From NCBI GenBank assembly GCA_002452635.1, contig DKEU01000255.1, positions 901 through 27,915 of the forward strand: 27,015 bases of DNA. The letters run 5' to 3'. Under the pieces are notes generated by a model that had not been told where the DNA came from, ran no database searches, and saw only the letters and a list, made by a program, of their open reading frames with translations. This document shows positions 6,617 through 13,776 of the stretch, one piece after another (position 1 is the first letter of the stretch; every line of letters starts with the position of its first letter). Both the position numbers and the translations under genes were made by a program. The stretch is from Desulfovibrionaceae bacterium UBA6814. Its GTDB lineage: Bacteria > Desulfobacterota > Desulfovibrionia > Desulfovibrionales > Desulfovibrionaceae.

Positions 6617-8245
6617 ATGCCCAAGGCAGTGAAGACTCAGAAATCAGTGCCGCCTCGCACCGTGACAGAATTATTATCGGAACGTTCGTTAAGTGAAATT
6701 CTTAGTAGTCGGCAGACAGAAGAGATAGTAATTGGCGTATGTGGCCCATTAGGAAGTGGGGCAGATAGGGTTGCTAAATTATTCAAGGAAAAGCTTGAAC
6801 ATGTTTATAGATACACCACGGATTATATCAAACTTAGTGGCGTTATAGCACAGTGCTATGCTTCACTTACTAATAATAAAAAATTACTTACCGAAATTAA
6901 TTCATATCCAGAAGCCCGCCGCATTGAAAAATTGCAAGATTTGGGAAATGAATTAAGATCAATATTTGGAAATGATATATTGTCTCAGTTTTCAGTTGAG
7001 CACATTGCAGTTAATCGTCAAGAGCACCTTAAAAAACTTAAAAAACCCAAAGAAGAGTTGATTTCTAGAAGATTCGCAACAATTATTGACAGTTTGAAGC
7101 ACCCAGATGAATATGCTTTGCTATCAAGAGTTTATGGAAAGATGTTTTATCTAGTAGGAGTTCTCTGTCCAGAGCAGACAAGAGAAGGGCGTCTTACAAA
7201 AAAGCCTCGCGGTCTGTCGAAAGAAGACGCAGTAAGATTGATTGAACGAGATAGGGGTGAGGCCGTAGAGTATGGTCAGCAACTCCTAAAAACAATACAG
7301 CATTCCGATTTTTTTGTTAGTAATGTTACTGAAAATGTTGAGCAAATTCCAAATACTGTAAACCGTTTTCTTGACCTTATGTTCAATAAAAAAATACATA
7401 CGCCAACCGTTCATGAATATGCAATGCATGCAGCGCATTCGGCAGCTATGAGGTCTGGATGCATGTCTCGCCAAGTAGGGGCGGCAATCGTAAACGAATG
7501 TGGCGATATAATCGCCACAGGGCGTAATGATGTACCCAGATGTGGTGGCGGGCTATATACAGAAGGTGCACTAGGAATAGATTCTAGGTGTTTACGCGAA
7601 GCTGGTGGTAAACAATGTAGAAGTGACTTATTTAAAAGAGATATACTTGATAAAATATCAGAAATTATAAAAAAACATATGCAAACAAGAGGGGAAATTT
7701 GTGTTGGAGAAATTGATTCTTTGTTTAATCGCATACAGAGTATGCCTGAGTTGAGAGGATTAATTGAGTTTAGCAGATCAGTTCACGCAGAAATGGATGC
7801 TATTACAACTATAGCAAGGAATGGATATTCTTCATTAAAAAATGCTACGTTGTACTGTACAACGTTCCCTTGCCACCATTGTGCTAGGCATATAGTTGCT
7901 GCTGGGATTAAGAAGGTTTATTATGTAGAGCCATATGAGAAAAGCTTGGCCATATCCCTGCATGATGATTCAATGGTGACTGATGTTCAAGATGATGAAA
8001 GTGTTGCCGGAAACGGCTTGCCGCCAAAGGTTAAAATTTTGCCCTTTGAAGGGGTCGCCCCTAAACAGTTTATTAATTTATTCGCAGTATCTGATCGAAA
8101 GAAAGATGGTTCGCTTGCTCAGCCTGATGTCCAACTGGCTAAGCCTGTGGTAGAAAAATTTATGGATACCTATAAAGAATATGAGGAAAAAGTGACTATT
8201 TACCTGCGTGAAAAATTGAGCAGCACAACGCTGCCTAAAAAATGA
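6617..8245 (+). CDS. antiphage dCTP/dCMP deaminase (AvcD-like), P-loop plus deaminase domains
   Basis: A 542-residue protein. The N-terminal half begins with a P-loop NTPase-like segment, VIGVCGPLGSGADRVAK (about 38-54), which lacks the usual GK[ST] lysine. The C-terminal half is a zinc-dependent deoxycytidylate deaminase: SRQVGAAIV (about 284-292), HAE with His390 and catalytic Glu392, and PCHHC with Cys419 and Cys422. An insertion of about 80 residues separates the first strand from HAE. This architecture matches antiphage dCTP deaminases (AvcD of AvcID and relatives), which drain dCTP/dCMP during infection; antiviral function here is inferred from architecture. The gene is strikingly AT-rich with A/T-ending codons, unlike its neighbours, which points to horizontal transfer. 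It has its own promoter and a good RBS (GGAGGG). Confidence 0.88.
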   Translation: MPKAVKTQKSVPPRTVTELLSERSLSEILSSRQTEEIVIGVCGPLGSGADRVAKLFKEKLEHVYRYTTDYIKLSGVIAQCYASLTNNKKLLTEINSYPEARRIEKLQDLGNELRSIFGNDILSQFSVEHIAVNRQEHLKKLKKPKEELISRRFATIIDSLKHPDEYALLSRVYGKMFYLVGVLCPEQTREGRLTKKPRGLSKEDAVRLIERDRGEAVEYGQQLLKTIQHSDFFVSNVTENVEQIPNTVNRFLDLMFNKKIHTPTVHEYAMHAAHSAAMRSGCMSRQVGAAIVNECGDIIATGRNDVPRCGGGLYTEGALGIDSRCLREAGGKQCRSDLFKRDILDKISEIIKKHMQTRGEICVGEIDSLFNRIQSMPELRGLIEFSRSVHAEMDAITTIARNGYSSLKNATLYCTTFPCHHCARHIVAAGIKKVYYVEPYEKSLAISLHDDSMVTDVQDDESVAGNGLPPKVKILPFEGVAPKQFINLFAVSDRKKDGSLAQPDVQLAKPVVEKFMDTYKEYEEKVTIYLREKLSSTTLPKK

Positions 8246-8270
8246 CCTTGCTGGGAGATTAAAAATTTTC

Positions 8271-8285
8271 TAGACTCTCAGTCTA
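8271..8285. repeat. small inverted repeat after the deaminase gene
   Basis: TAGACT, a 3-base spacer and AGTCTA form a perfect 6-bp inverted repeat 26 bases after the deaminase stop. There is no T-run after it, so it is not a convincing terminator. It could be a protein-binding site or chance. Confidence 0.35.
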
Positions 8286-8332
8286 AGCATGGACGTGGTG
8301 CGGGCAATGTCCAACGCTAGGAGGGGAGGGGG

Positions 8333-8536
8333 ATGGAGCCGAAGCGTAGTTATGACGCCAAGGTTAGTGGGGGCCTCTCAGTCAGAATTGCCGAGCAGAT
8401 CACTGGAGCACACGGGACCTGCATAGTCGTTCGGCTGGATGCTTTTCAGGCGCATCGTGAGTCGTTGGCACGGGATGCTTCTCGTGCAGACTCTCTGCAG
8501 CGTGTGTTAGAAAACGCAAAAAAGCTTAATTGGTGA
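8333..8536 (+). CDS. small hypothetical protein (67 aa) downstream of the deaminase
   Basis: A 67-residue soluble, charged ORF starting at ATG with a very purine-rich, strong RBS (AGGAGGGGAGGGGG) immediately upstream. The sequence SGGLSVRIAEQITGAHGTCIVVRLDAFQAHRESLARDASRADSLQ is not one I can assign; I split it here only to show that the core is beta-like followed by a helix. The base composition is intermediate between the AT-rich deaminase and the GC-rich host genes. It lies 87 bases after the deaminase on the same strand and could be cotranscribed. An accessory or regulatory role in the defence locus is possible but unproven; a spurious ORF cannot be excluded. Confidence 0.5.
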   Translation: MEPKRSYDAKVSGGLSVRIAEQITGAHGTCIVVRLDAFQAHRESLARDASRADSLQRVLENAKKLNW

Positions 8537-8575
8537 AACCCTAGCTGAGTTGATTGGGTTCACTCCATTCTTTCC
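8533..8575 (+). terminator. weak candidate terminator of the defence island
   Basis: GTGAAACCC (8533-8541) can pair with GGGTTCAC (8556-8563), with one bulge, across a 14-base loop, followed by TCCATTCTTTCC. It overlaps the last codons of the small ORF. The stem is moderate and the T-tract interrupted, so confidence is low. Confidence 0.3.
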
Positions 8576-8582
8576 TCGCTAA

Positions 8583-8610
8583 GTTAAGAAAGGGGAAGCC
8601 AAGCTCCCCT
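8583..8610 (-). terminator. intrinsic terminator of the PHP gene
   Basis: On the minus strand the hairpin at 8610-8591 (AGGGGAGC, 3-base loop, GCTTCCCCT with one bulge) is followed by TTCTTAACTT. It lies about 35 bases after the PHP stop codon. Confidence 0.6.
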
Positions 8611-8644
8611 CCTCCTTGATTACCTTCCCCCTGGTGGTGATGTG

Positions 8645-9508
8645 CTACACCGGCAGCCCCTGCCGGGCCCGGCGTTCGCGCAGGGCGTCCAGCATGGCGT
8701 AGGGCAGCTCCAGGTCGCCGCCCCCGGAGCCCAGCTCGATGTCGGGCTTGACCGCCGCGCCGTGGTAGTCCGAGCCGCCGGTGACCGCCAGGTCCAGCTT
8801 GCCGGCCAGGCGCAGGTACTCCCGGGTCTGGTCCGGGGAGTGCTCGGGGTACAGGCACTCCAGGCCGTCCAGGCCCAGGTCCTTGAGCTTGCGCACCTTG
8901 TTCTCCAGCACCCGGCCCGTGGCGCGCAGGGAAAAGGGATGGGCCAGCACCGTGGTGGCGCCCTCGGCCTTGAGCGCGGCCAGGGCCTGCTCCGGGGTGA
9001 ACTGGTCCTTGGGCACGTAGGCCCGGCCCCGGGTGCCCAGGTACTCCTGGAAGGCCTGCTCCACGTCGGCCACGTAGCCCCGGGCCTGCATGGCCAGGGC
9101 CAGGTGGGGTCGGCCCACCGAGCCCTCGCCGGCTATGGCCTGCACCTCGTCGTAGGTGAGTTCCAGGCCCAGGCCGTTGAGCTTGTCCACGATGCGGCGG
9201 TTGCGGTCGTGGCGGCGGGCCATGAGATGGTCCATGGCGGCCATGAGCTTTTCCGGCCGCTCGGGCAGGAACAGGCCCAGCAGGTGCATGAACCCCACGG
9301 GCCAGATCACGGACAGCTCGCACCCGGCGATGAGCTCCAGCCCCACGCGGGACGCGGCGGCCCGGGCCTCGTCCAGGCCGGCCACGGTGTCGTGGTCGGT
9401 GAGGGCCAGGGCGGCCAGGCCCAGGCGCGAGGCGCGCTCCACCAGCTCCGTGGGGGTCAGGCAGCCGTCCGAGGCCGTGGAATGGGTGTGCAGGTCGATG
9501 CGGCGCAT
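8645..9508 (-). CDS. PHP-domain phosphoesterase (RNase AM / TrpH-YciV type)
   Basis: A 287-residue cytosolic metal-dependent phosphoesterase. PHP ligands appear in the expected order: HTHSTASDG (His7, His9, Asp14), TDHD (Asp38, His39), GCELS (Glu64), MHLLG (His75), LAHPFSL (His190) and GGSDYHG (Asp246, His248). GRPHLALAM at about 133-141 is typical of the TrpH/YciV group, whose studied members hydrolyse 3',5'-nucleoside bisphosphates (pAp) and trim RNA 5' ends. I infer the same class of reaction. The start MRRIDLHTHS fits the family N-terminus exactly, but no properly spaced RBS precedes it. The putative -10 box ends only 5 bases from the ATG, so the mRNA may be almost leaderless. The gene ends in a terminator and is not in an operon. 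Confidence 0.92.
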   Translation of the reverse strand: MRRIDLHTHSTASDGCLTPTELVERASRLGLAALALTDHDTVAGLDEARAAASRVGLELIAGCELSVIWPVGFMHLLGLFLPERPEKLMAAMDHLMARRHDRNRRIVDKLNGLGLELTYDEVQAIAGEGSVGRPHLALAMQARGYVADVEQAFQEYLGTRGRAYVPKDQFTPEQALAALKAEGATTVLAHPFSLRATGRVLENKVRKLKDLGLDGLECLYPEHSPDQTREYLRLAGKLDLAVTGGSDYHGAAVKPDIELGSGGGDLELPYAMLDALRERRARQGLPV

Positions 9509-9513
9509 TCCTC

Positions 9514-9542
9514 ATTCTACCACTGCGGCAACACGGGCGCAA
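9514..9542 (-). promoter_or_regulatory. putative promoter of the PHP gene, leaderless arrangement
   Basis: On the minus strand TTGCGC (9542-9537) and TAGAAT (9519-9514) are 17 bases apart, with TGG as an extended -10. The -10 matches consensus at 5 of 6 bases. Only 5 bases separate it from the ATG at 9508, so transcription should start at or next to the start codon. Confidence 0.45.
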
Positions 9543-9738
9543 TCCGGGAAACCTACGGAACCCGGTGGAAATCAAGGAAAGATGTGGGCAGTACCGGGCG
9601 CGGCCCAGGGAGGCGGGCCAGGGGGCCGGCTTGCCGAGCCGGGGCGGGCGGTGTACTGTCCTGCCTGCGATACAGTCCTGGCCTGAACTGGCTCAACCCG
9701 GAAGGATGCTTGCCTTCCTGATGATACGGAGACGAAGC

Positions 9739-9927
9739 ATGGCCTTGAACAAAGAGCTCCTGGACATCCTGGCCTGCCCCAAGTGCAAGTCCGCCCTGAC
9801 CCTCACCCCGGCCCAGGACCAGCTTATTTGCGAGGCCTGCAAGGTCGCCTACCCCATCGAGGACGAGATTCCCATCCTGCTGGTGGACAAGGCCGTGCCC
9901 CTGGCCCCGGCCCCGGCCAAGGACTAG
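9739..9927 (+). CDS. Trm112 family zinc-ribbon protein (YcaR/UPF0434-like)
   Basis: A 62-residue protein. MALNKELLDILACPKCKSAL and ICEACKVAYPIEDEIPILL are the hallmark of the bacterial Trm112/YcaR group, with four cysteines in two CxxC pairs that would hold one zinc. Bacterial members are small and often sit near lipid A or nucleotide-sugar genes; eukaryotic Trm112 activates methyltransferases. The partner here is unknown. I chose ATG 9739 because GGAG (9728-9731) lies 7 bases upstream and family members start at this point; the frame is open further upstream, but that stretch looks non-coding. It stands alone between the divergent PHP gene and a long intergenic region. Confidence 0.88.
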   Translation: MALNKELLDILACPKCKSALTLTPAQDQLICEACKVAYPIEDEIPILLVDKAVPLAPAPAKD

Positions 9928-10345
9928 GCCGGCCCGCCCGCCTCTGGTCGCGATACCCCGCCGGCCGCTCCGCGGACCAGCCCCCCGCTTTCGCAATTCC
10001 GTTTCCTGCGCCGCGAGTAATAGCGCGCTCCCGGTCGTGGCTCCCTGCGCGGCGCTCAAGAATGAAGCCATTCTCGCAGGTGTTCATGTAGCTCATGAGC
10101 AAGTGCGGATTGCTGTCCACATTCCGTTCACAACACTGAAGAGTTGTTGCTAAAACAACACGCCGCGCCCGTGGCCCGGTCCCGTGCCGCGGATTGCCTG
10201 CGCGGCGCAGGCCGGCACCCCTCGGCCAAGGTGCTCCCATGGTTCCCTGCAGGGAACTACCGGTCGTAAATGTGCCTCCTTGCGCAATCTTTCAGCCAGG
10301 GTACAACCCTAGCTGAAGACGAAACATCACGCATGGAGGAGAACC
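9928..10345. other. 418-bp intergenic region with two inverted repeats
   Basis: No convincing gene lies here. The centre (about 10060-10160) is noticeably more AT-rich than its flanks and carries a 6-bp inverted repeat, GTTGTT, 5 bases, AACAAC (10143-10159). A weak promoter-like pair, TTCACA and TAAAAC, 18 bases apart, is next to it. If used, it would give the nitroreductase mRNA a leader of nearly 200 bases that includes the hairpin at 10291-10317. Confidence 0.5.
10291..10317. promoter_or_regulatory. 27-bp inverted repeat in the nitroreductase leader (operator or RNA hairpin)
   Basis: TTCAGC, one unmatched base, AGGGT, a 3-base loop, ACCCT, one unmatched base, GCTGAA: eleven paired bases in an arrangement symmetric about the centre. 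It ends 28 bases before the ATG at 10346 and just before the GGAGGAG ribosome site. It could be a repressor operator or an mRNA hairpin near the RBS. There is no T-run, so it is not a terminator. Confidence 0.5.
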
Positions 10346-11128
10346 ATGAGCATCATCGAGGTTGACGCGCAGGCGTGCGCGCTCTGCGGCATGTGCGCCG
10401 CGGTCTGCCCGGCGGGCTGCATCGGCAGCGACGCCGAGGGCCTGCCCTACGAGAAGGACGGCGCGTCCTGCATCGCCTGCGGCCACTGTGTGGCCGTGTG
10501 CCCGCATGAGGCCCTGCAGAACAGCAAGCTGCCCGAGGAGCCCGAGTTGCTGGTTTCCCAGGACCGGCCCACCCCCGAGGCCATGGCCAACCTGGTGCTG
10601 GCCCGGCGCTCGGTGCGCGAATTCACGAGCGATCCCGTGGACCCGGCCGTGCTGGCCGGGCTCCTGGACGTGGCCCGGCGCTCGCCCACGGCCGTGAACT
10701 CGCAGCACGTGGGCTGGATCGCCTGCTGCGACCCGGCCCGCACCCGGGCCACGGCCACCGCCTGCGCGGCCTGGATGAAGTCCAGCGGCCTCATGCCGCG
10801 CTACGCCGAGCGCTGGGACCAGGGCGAGGAGGTGGTGCTGCGCGGGGCCCCGGCCTTCGTGCTGGCCCACGCGCCCGCGGATTACGGCTGGGGCGCGACC
10901 GACTGCGCCATCGCCCTGGCGGCCCTGGAGTTCCTGGCCGTGACCAGCGGCCTGGGCACCTGCTGGGCCGGCCTGCTCACCCGCGGCGTGGCCAACGACC
11001 TCGCGGTCGCCCGCGCGGTCCAACTCCCCGCCGGCCACGTGGTGCACGGCGGCCTCATGCTCGGCCACCCCAAGTACAGCTACCGCGCCATCCCGCCCCG
11101 CAAGCCCTTAAGCGCCATCTGGCTCTAA
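10346..11128 (+). CDS. ferredoxin-nitroreductase fusion protein
   Basis: A 260-residue FMN-dependent oxidoreductase. Residues about 1-55 are a 2[4Fe-4S] ferredoxin: CALCGMCAAVCP (Cys11, 14, 17, 21) and CIACGHCVAVCP (Cys42, 45, 48, 52). Residues about 75-255 are a nitroreductase domain, with the FMN-binding start LARRSVREFTSDPV and SPTAVNSQHVGWI. GLGTCWAGLL and HGGLMLGHPKY are further family signatures. Such fusions are common in anaerobes and pass electrons from iron-sulfur clusters to flavin; the physiological acceptor is unknown. It has a strong RBS (GGAGGAG), no operon partner, and a conspicuous inverted repeat in its leader that may regulate it. Confidence 0.93.
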   Translation: MSIIEVDAQACALCGMCAAVCPAGCIGSDAEGLPYEKDGASCIACGHCVAVCPHEALQNSKLPEEPELLVSQDRPTPEAMANLVLARRSVREFTSDPVDPAVLAGLLDVARRSPTAVNSQHVGWIACCDPARTRATATACAAWMKSSGLMPRYAERWDQGEEVVLRGAPAFVLAHAPADYGWGATDCAIALAALEFLAVTSGLGTCWAGLLTRGVANDLAVARAVQLPAGHVVHGGLMLGHPKYSYRAIPPRKPLSAIWL

Positions 11129-11166
11129 AAAACAGAAGGCCCCGTCCTCTCGCGAGGGCGGGGCCT
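11124..11166 (-). terminator. hairpin terminator between the nitroreductase and the AT-rich membrane gene
   Basis: A strong stem (AGGCCCCG, T, CCTC; TCGC loop; complementary arm with one wobble) spans 11137-11166. On the minus strand it is followed by TTCTGTTTTTTAG, an intrinsic terminator for the leftward membrane gene. On the plus strand only TATTCG follows, but the stem could still help end the nitroreductase transcript. Confidence 0.7.
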
Positions 11167-11268
11167 ATTCGATGCGCCTCTATGAGCGGCATCAGTTGCG
11201 GGGTGATGCGTGTGGCGAATGAGTTGGGTATATTACATGTTACATTAGAATCTAGCATTTCAAGGATG

Positions 11269-11841
11269 TTAGCCGCTACACTTTTCCAATAATTCATCAA
11301 GTATTTTTTGTATTATGCTGTTATGGTAAATAGTTTCGTATATTTTTGTTTTGTTGCCACGTTTATCAACAAGCATCCAATAGTTTCTGCTACTATTTCC
11401 GCGCGCTATATGAAAATAAAAATGTGACAACGTAGCAATATCTATTGCCTTTGGGGTTTTTTGTAAAATATTTTTTAATATGTATATATATTTATTTGAT
11501 ATTATTACATATTGAGTCGATATATTGAAATAATAGGTATAAGCGTAATATACGCCATATGCTCCAATGCTTCCAAAAAATAATATACTTAAATCGAGGC
11601 TGTGCGAAAAATAAATTATCTTTATTATTGCATACAATATTATAAAAGGAATGCTAAATAAAAATGCTGCATCAAATAAACCTGAGTTCGTAAAGAATTC
11701 ATAAATTGTAGTCACATCTGTATTAAACGTTAGAATTATTTTATTTTGAATTCTGTTCCTCCAGAGTGTTTTGTGAAATATTTTATCAAAACAATAGAGA
11801 AAAATGAGGTGCATACGCAGCAATACTATTGAAGCTAGCAC
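11269..11841 (-). CDS. AT-rich hypothetical membrane protein, possibly 5'-truncated
   Basis: About 190 residues from a GTG start that has GAGG 11 bases upstream. Two strong TM segments lie at about residues 56-78 and 82-105. They are followed by a soluble tail (YVIISNKYIYILKNILQKT onward) whose strand pattern and C-terminal helix QKILDELLEK look like a bacterial PH-type domain; this is a shape resemblance only. Codon use is extremely AT-rich compared with both flanking genes, so the gene is probably a recent acquisition. The same frame stays open for 24 codons upstream of the GTG, reading LNPTLIREYSDILSGHE, with no normal start before the TAG at about 11914-11916. The original 5' end may therefore be lost. 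Its hydrophobic N-terminus would become a fuller TM segment if extended. Function unknown. Confidence 0.6.
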   Translation of the reverse strand: MLASIVLLRMHLIFLYCFDKIFHKTLWRNRIQNKIILTFNTDVTTIYEFFTNSGLFDAAFLFSIPFIILYAIIKIIYFSHSLDLSILFFGSIGAYGVYYAYTYYFNISTQYVIISNKYIYILKNILQKTPKAIDIATLSHFYFHIARGNSSRNYWMLVDKRGNKTKIYETIYHNSIIQKILDELLEKCSG

Positions 11842-11999
11842 ACAATAAAAAACCTCATGCCCGGATAGTATGTCGGAGTATTCGCGAATTAACGTAGGAT
11901 TGAGTGTATGGGGCTATGATTGCGCGTCGCAAATGTAAGCCGGTTGAGTTTGATTACTAATATCGTTGGATGAATTTAACAAGGCCGATTCCCAGGCAT

Positions 12000-13646
12000 T
12001 TACTCCCACATCTTCAGGTACGCTCCCCACAACCGCGGGCTGACGCGGGCCGAGGGGTCGAAGTCGCTGGCCCATTCCAGGCCCGGGACGATGGCGCGGA
12101 CCACCGGGAGGCGGAGGTCCTTGCGGGTGAGGTCGGCGTAGAACGGCGTGATTTGGTTGGCCGCCAGGCAGGTCTCCAGGAGCGCCAGGTCCGCGTCCAC
12201 GTCCCCGGTGGAGAAGTCGGGCAGGTCCTCCAGGGCGCGCACGGGCAGGTTCTCCGGTCCGGGCTGCGACGGCGGGCCGAAGGGATAGGGGTAGGGCGTC
12301 TCCAGCAGCGCCGAGAGCGCGGCCTTGCCCCCGTCCAGGTGGGCGGAGCAGCCGCGCACCAGCTGGCCCTCGGGCCCGCGCACGAAGCACTGGTAGCAGG
12401 GAACGCCCAGGTCCGTGGTCAGGTCCCGGAACACCGGGTTGATGCCCTTTTCCTTGTACTCGGCCAGGAGCCCGGCCGTCTGCGGGTCGCGGCTCTCCAG
12501 GCGGAAGAGCCGGGCCGGGTCGAAGGGCGACACCGCCTCGGCGTCGCGCTCCAGCACCTCCAGCAGGGCGGTGAGCCGCGCCCGGCCCAGGTCCAGGCCC
12601 GCGCCCAGGCCGGTGGACCCGTGCGCCGAGTAGAGCGCGGGCTCGTCCAGGTTCACGAACATGTAGGCGAGTTGGGCCGGCACGAGAACCGTCGTGCCCG
12701 CCGGGTCCGCGGCCTCCATCCAGTGCAGTGTCGCGTCGTTGTACGGGGCCTCCAGGGCCAGGGTGTTGGGGTCCAGGGAAGGTTTCTTCAATTCCGAGCG
12801 CCGCGCCCGCACCAGCGGCCCGTTGCGTCGGCCGGTGGGCCCCTTGGGGTCGAACCCGGTCCAGGCCGAGGCCCGCTCCACGATCTCCATGGCGATGGCG
12901 GCCCAGGCCGGGTCGAACACCGCGCCCCGGCCCCAGGCCGTGTGCGTGCCGGCCAGGGTGTACGTGAGCGCCCCGGACTGCACCGCCACCTTCATGCGCC
13001 ACTGCCGCATGAGCCCCACCGGGGCCAGGGAGGAATTGTGCCGCGCCTGAGGGCTCACCTGCACCCCGGCCTTGGCCAGGGCCTTTTCCGCGGTGTCCGC
13101 CACTCGGCGCGGCTCGGCGGGCTTGCGCTTGCCCTTGGGCCGCTCCACCTTGCCTTTGAAAAATTCCGCCAAGGGCCGGGCCGCGGGCCGCGCAGCCAGG
13201 TCGGCCCGGGACACGGGCCAACCGGCCTCGTCTCCCGGCGCGGGCAAAGGCGCGCAGGCCATGACCGACTCCCGGAAGGCGGTCAGCCACCTCCGGTGCG
13301 CTTCCCGGTCGGGCAGCGCCAGGGCGGCCAGGTCGGGCAGGGGGGAGTGGGGGGCCAGCTCGGCCGCGTGGTCCAGGAAGGCGGCCAGTTCGGGCCGGGA
13401 CAGCGCCACCTCGGCCAGGCAGGAGGCCAGGGCCGGCTCCCTGGCCAGGGCCGCGTCGAACATGGCCCTGAGTTCGTCCGCCGGCAGGGCGGCCAAAAGC
13501 CGCGCGCAGTGGCGGTGCATGAACTCGTCCATGGGGTGCTCGGCCAGCCAGGCCCGGGCCTGGTCCAGGCCCATGCCCTCGGGCGGCAGCACAGCCAGGT
13601 GGCCGATGGTCAGCTCGGTGTGGGTCAGGGAGAGGGTGTAGTCCAT
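12000..13646 (-). CDS. YcaO domain-containing protein
   Basis: A 548-residue protein. The C-terminal two thirds is a YcaO domain, shown by the ATP/Mg motif region STGLGAGLDLGRARLTALLE then VLERDA, and by PCYQCFVRGPEG and ALSALLET further on. YcaO enzymes use ATP to activate peptide backbone amides (azoline, thioamide or macroamidine formation); E. coli YcaO affects RimO-dependent methylthiolation of ribosomal protein S12. The first 130 or so residues are alpha-helical (HPMDEFMHRHCARLLAALP and similar), perhaps a protein-interaction region. The C-terminus is AYLKMWE, without the PxPxP end typical of azoline-forming cyclodehydratases. No precursor peptide, TfuA or E1-like partner lies in the window. 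ATG 13646 was chosen because the upstream extension overlaps the divergent lpxR gene. The substrate is unknown. Confidence 0.88.
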   Translation of the reverse strand: MDYTLSLTHTELTIGHLAVLPPEGMGLDQARAWLAEHPMDEFMHRHCARLLAALPADELRAMFDAALAREPALASCLAEVALSRPELAAFLDHAAELAPHSPLPDLAALALPDREAHRRWLTAFRESVMACAPLPAPGDEAGWPVSRADLAARPAARPLAEFFKGKVERPKGKRKPAEPRRVADTAEKALAKAGVQVSPQARHNSSLAPVGLMRQWRMKVAVQSGALTYTLAGTHTAWGRGAVFDPAWAAIAMEIVERASAWTGFDPKGPTGRRNGPLVRARRSELKKPSLDPNTLALEAPYNDATLHWMEAADPAGTTVLVPAQLAYMFVNLDEPALYSAHGSTGLGAGLDLGRARLTALLEVLERDAEAVSPFDPARLFRLESRDPQTAGLLAEYKEKGINPVFRDLTTDLGVPCYQCFVRGPEGQLVRGCSAHLDGGKAALSALLETPYPYPFGPPSQPGPENLPVRALEDLPDFSTGDVDADLALLETCLAANQITPFYADLTRKDLRLPVVRAIVPGLEWASDFDPSARVSPRLWGAYLKMWE

Positions 13647-13776
13647 GGTTGTCGTTATCTCCGACCGGTCCTGTAGCCTATGCCGCGGGCCGGCCGCAAC
13701 CCGGCATCTCCCACGATCCGGGCCCCCTTGCGGGTCCGCATCCCGTCGGTGTAAAGGGCTGCGCTGGAGGTCCGCC

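Noticed and set aside
7411..7734. A 107-codon minus-strand frame inside the deaminase
   Set aside because: It is antisense to the deaminase catalytic domain, with no RBS and no recognisable domain.
6500..8640. Integration site with flanking direct repeats around the AT-rich deaminase island
   Set aside because: I looked for matching direct repeats, a tRNA gene or an integrase at either edge and found none that I could support.
11914..13290. A 458-codon minus-strand frame over the YcaO gene
   Set aside because: It is a frame shadow with Gly/Arg/Pro bias; YcaO motifs lie in the neighbouring frame. Only its AT-rich tail extends past the YcaO stop, and that looks non-coding.
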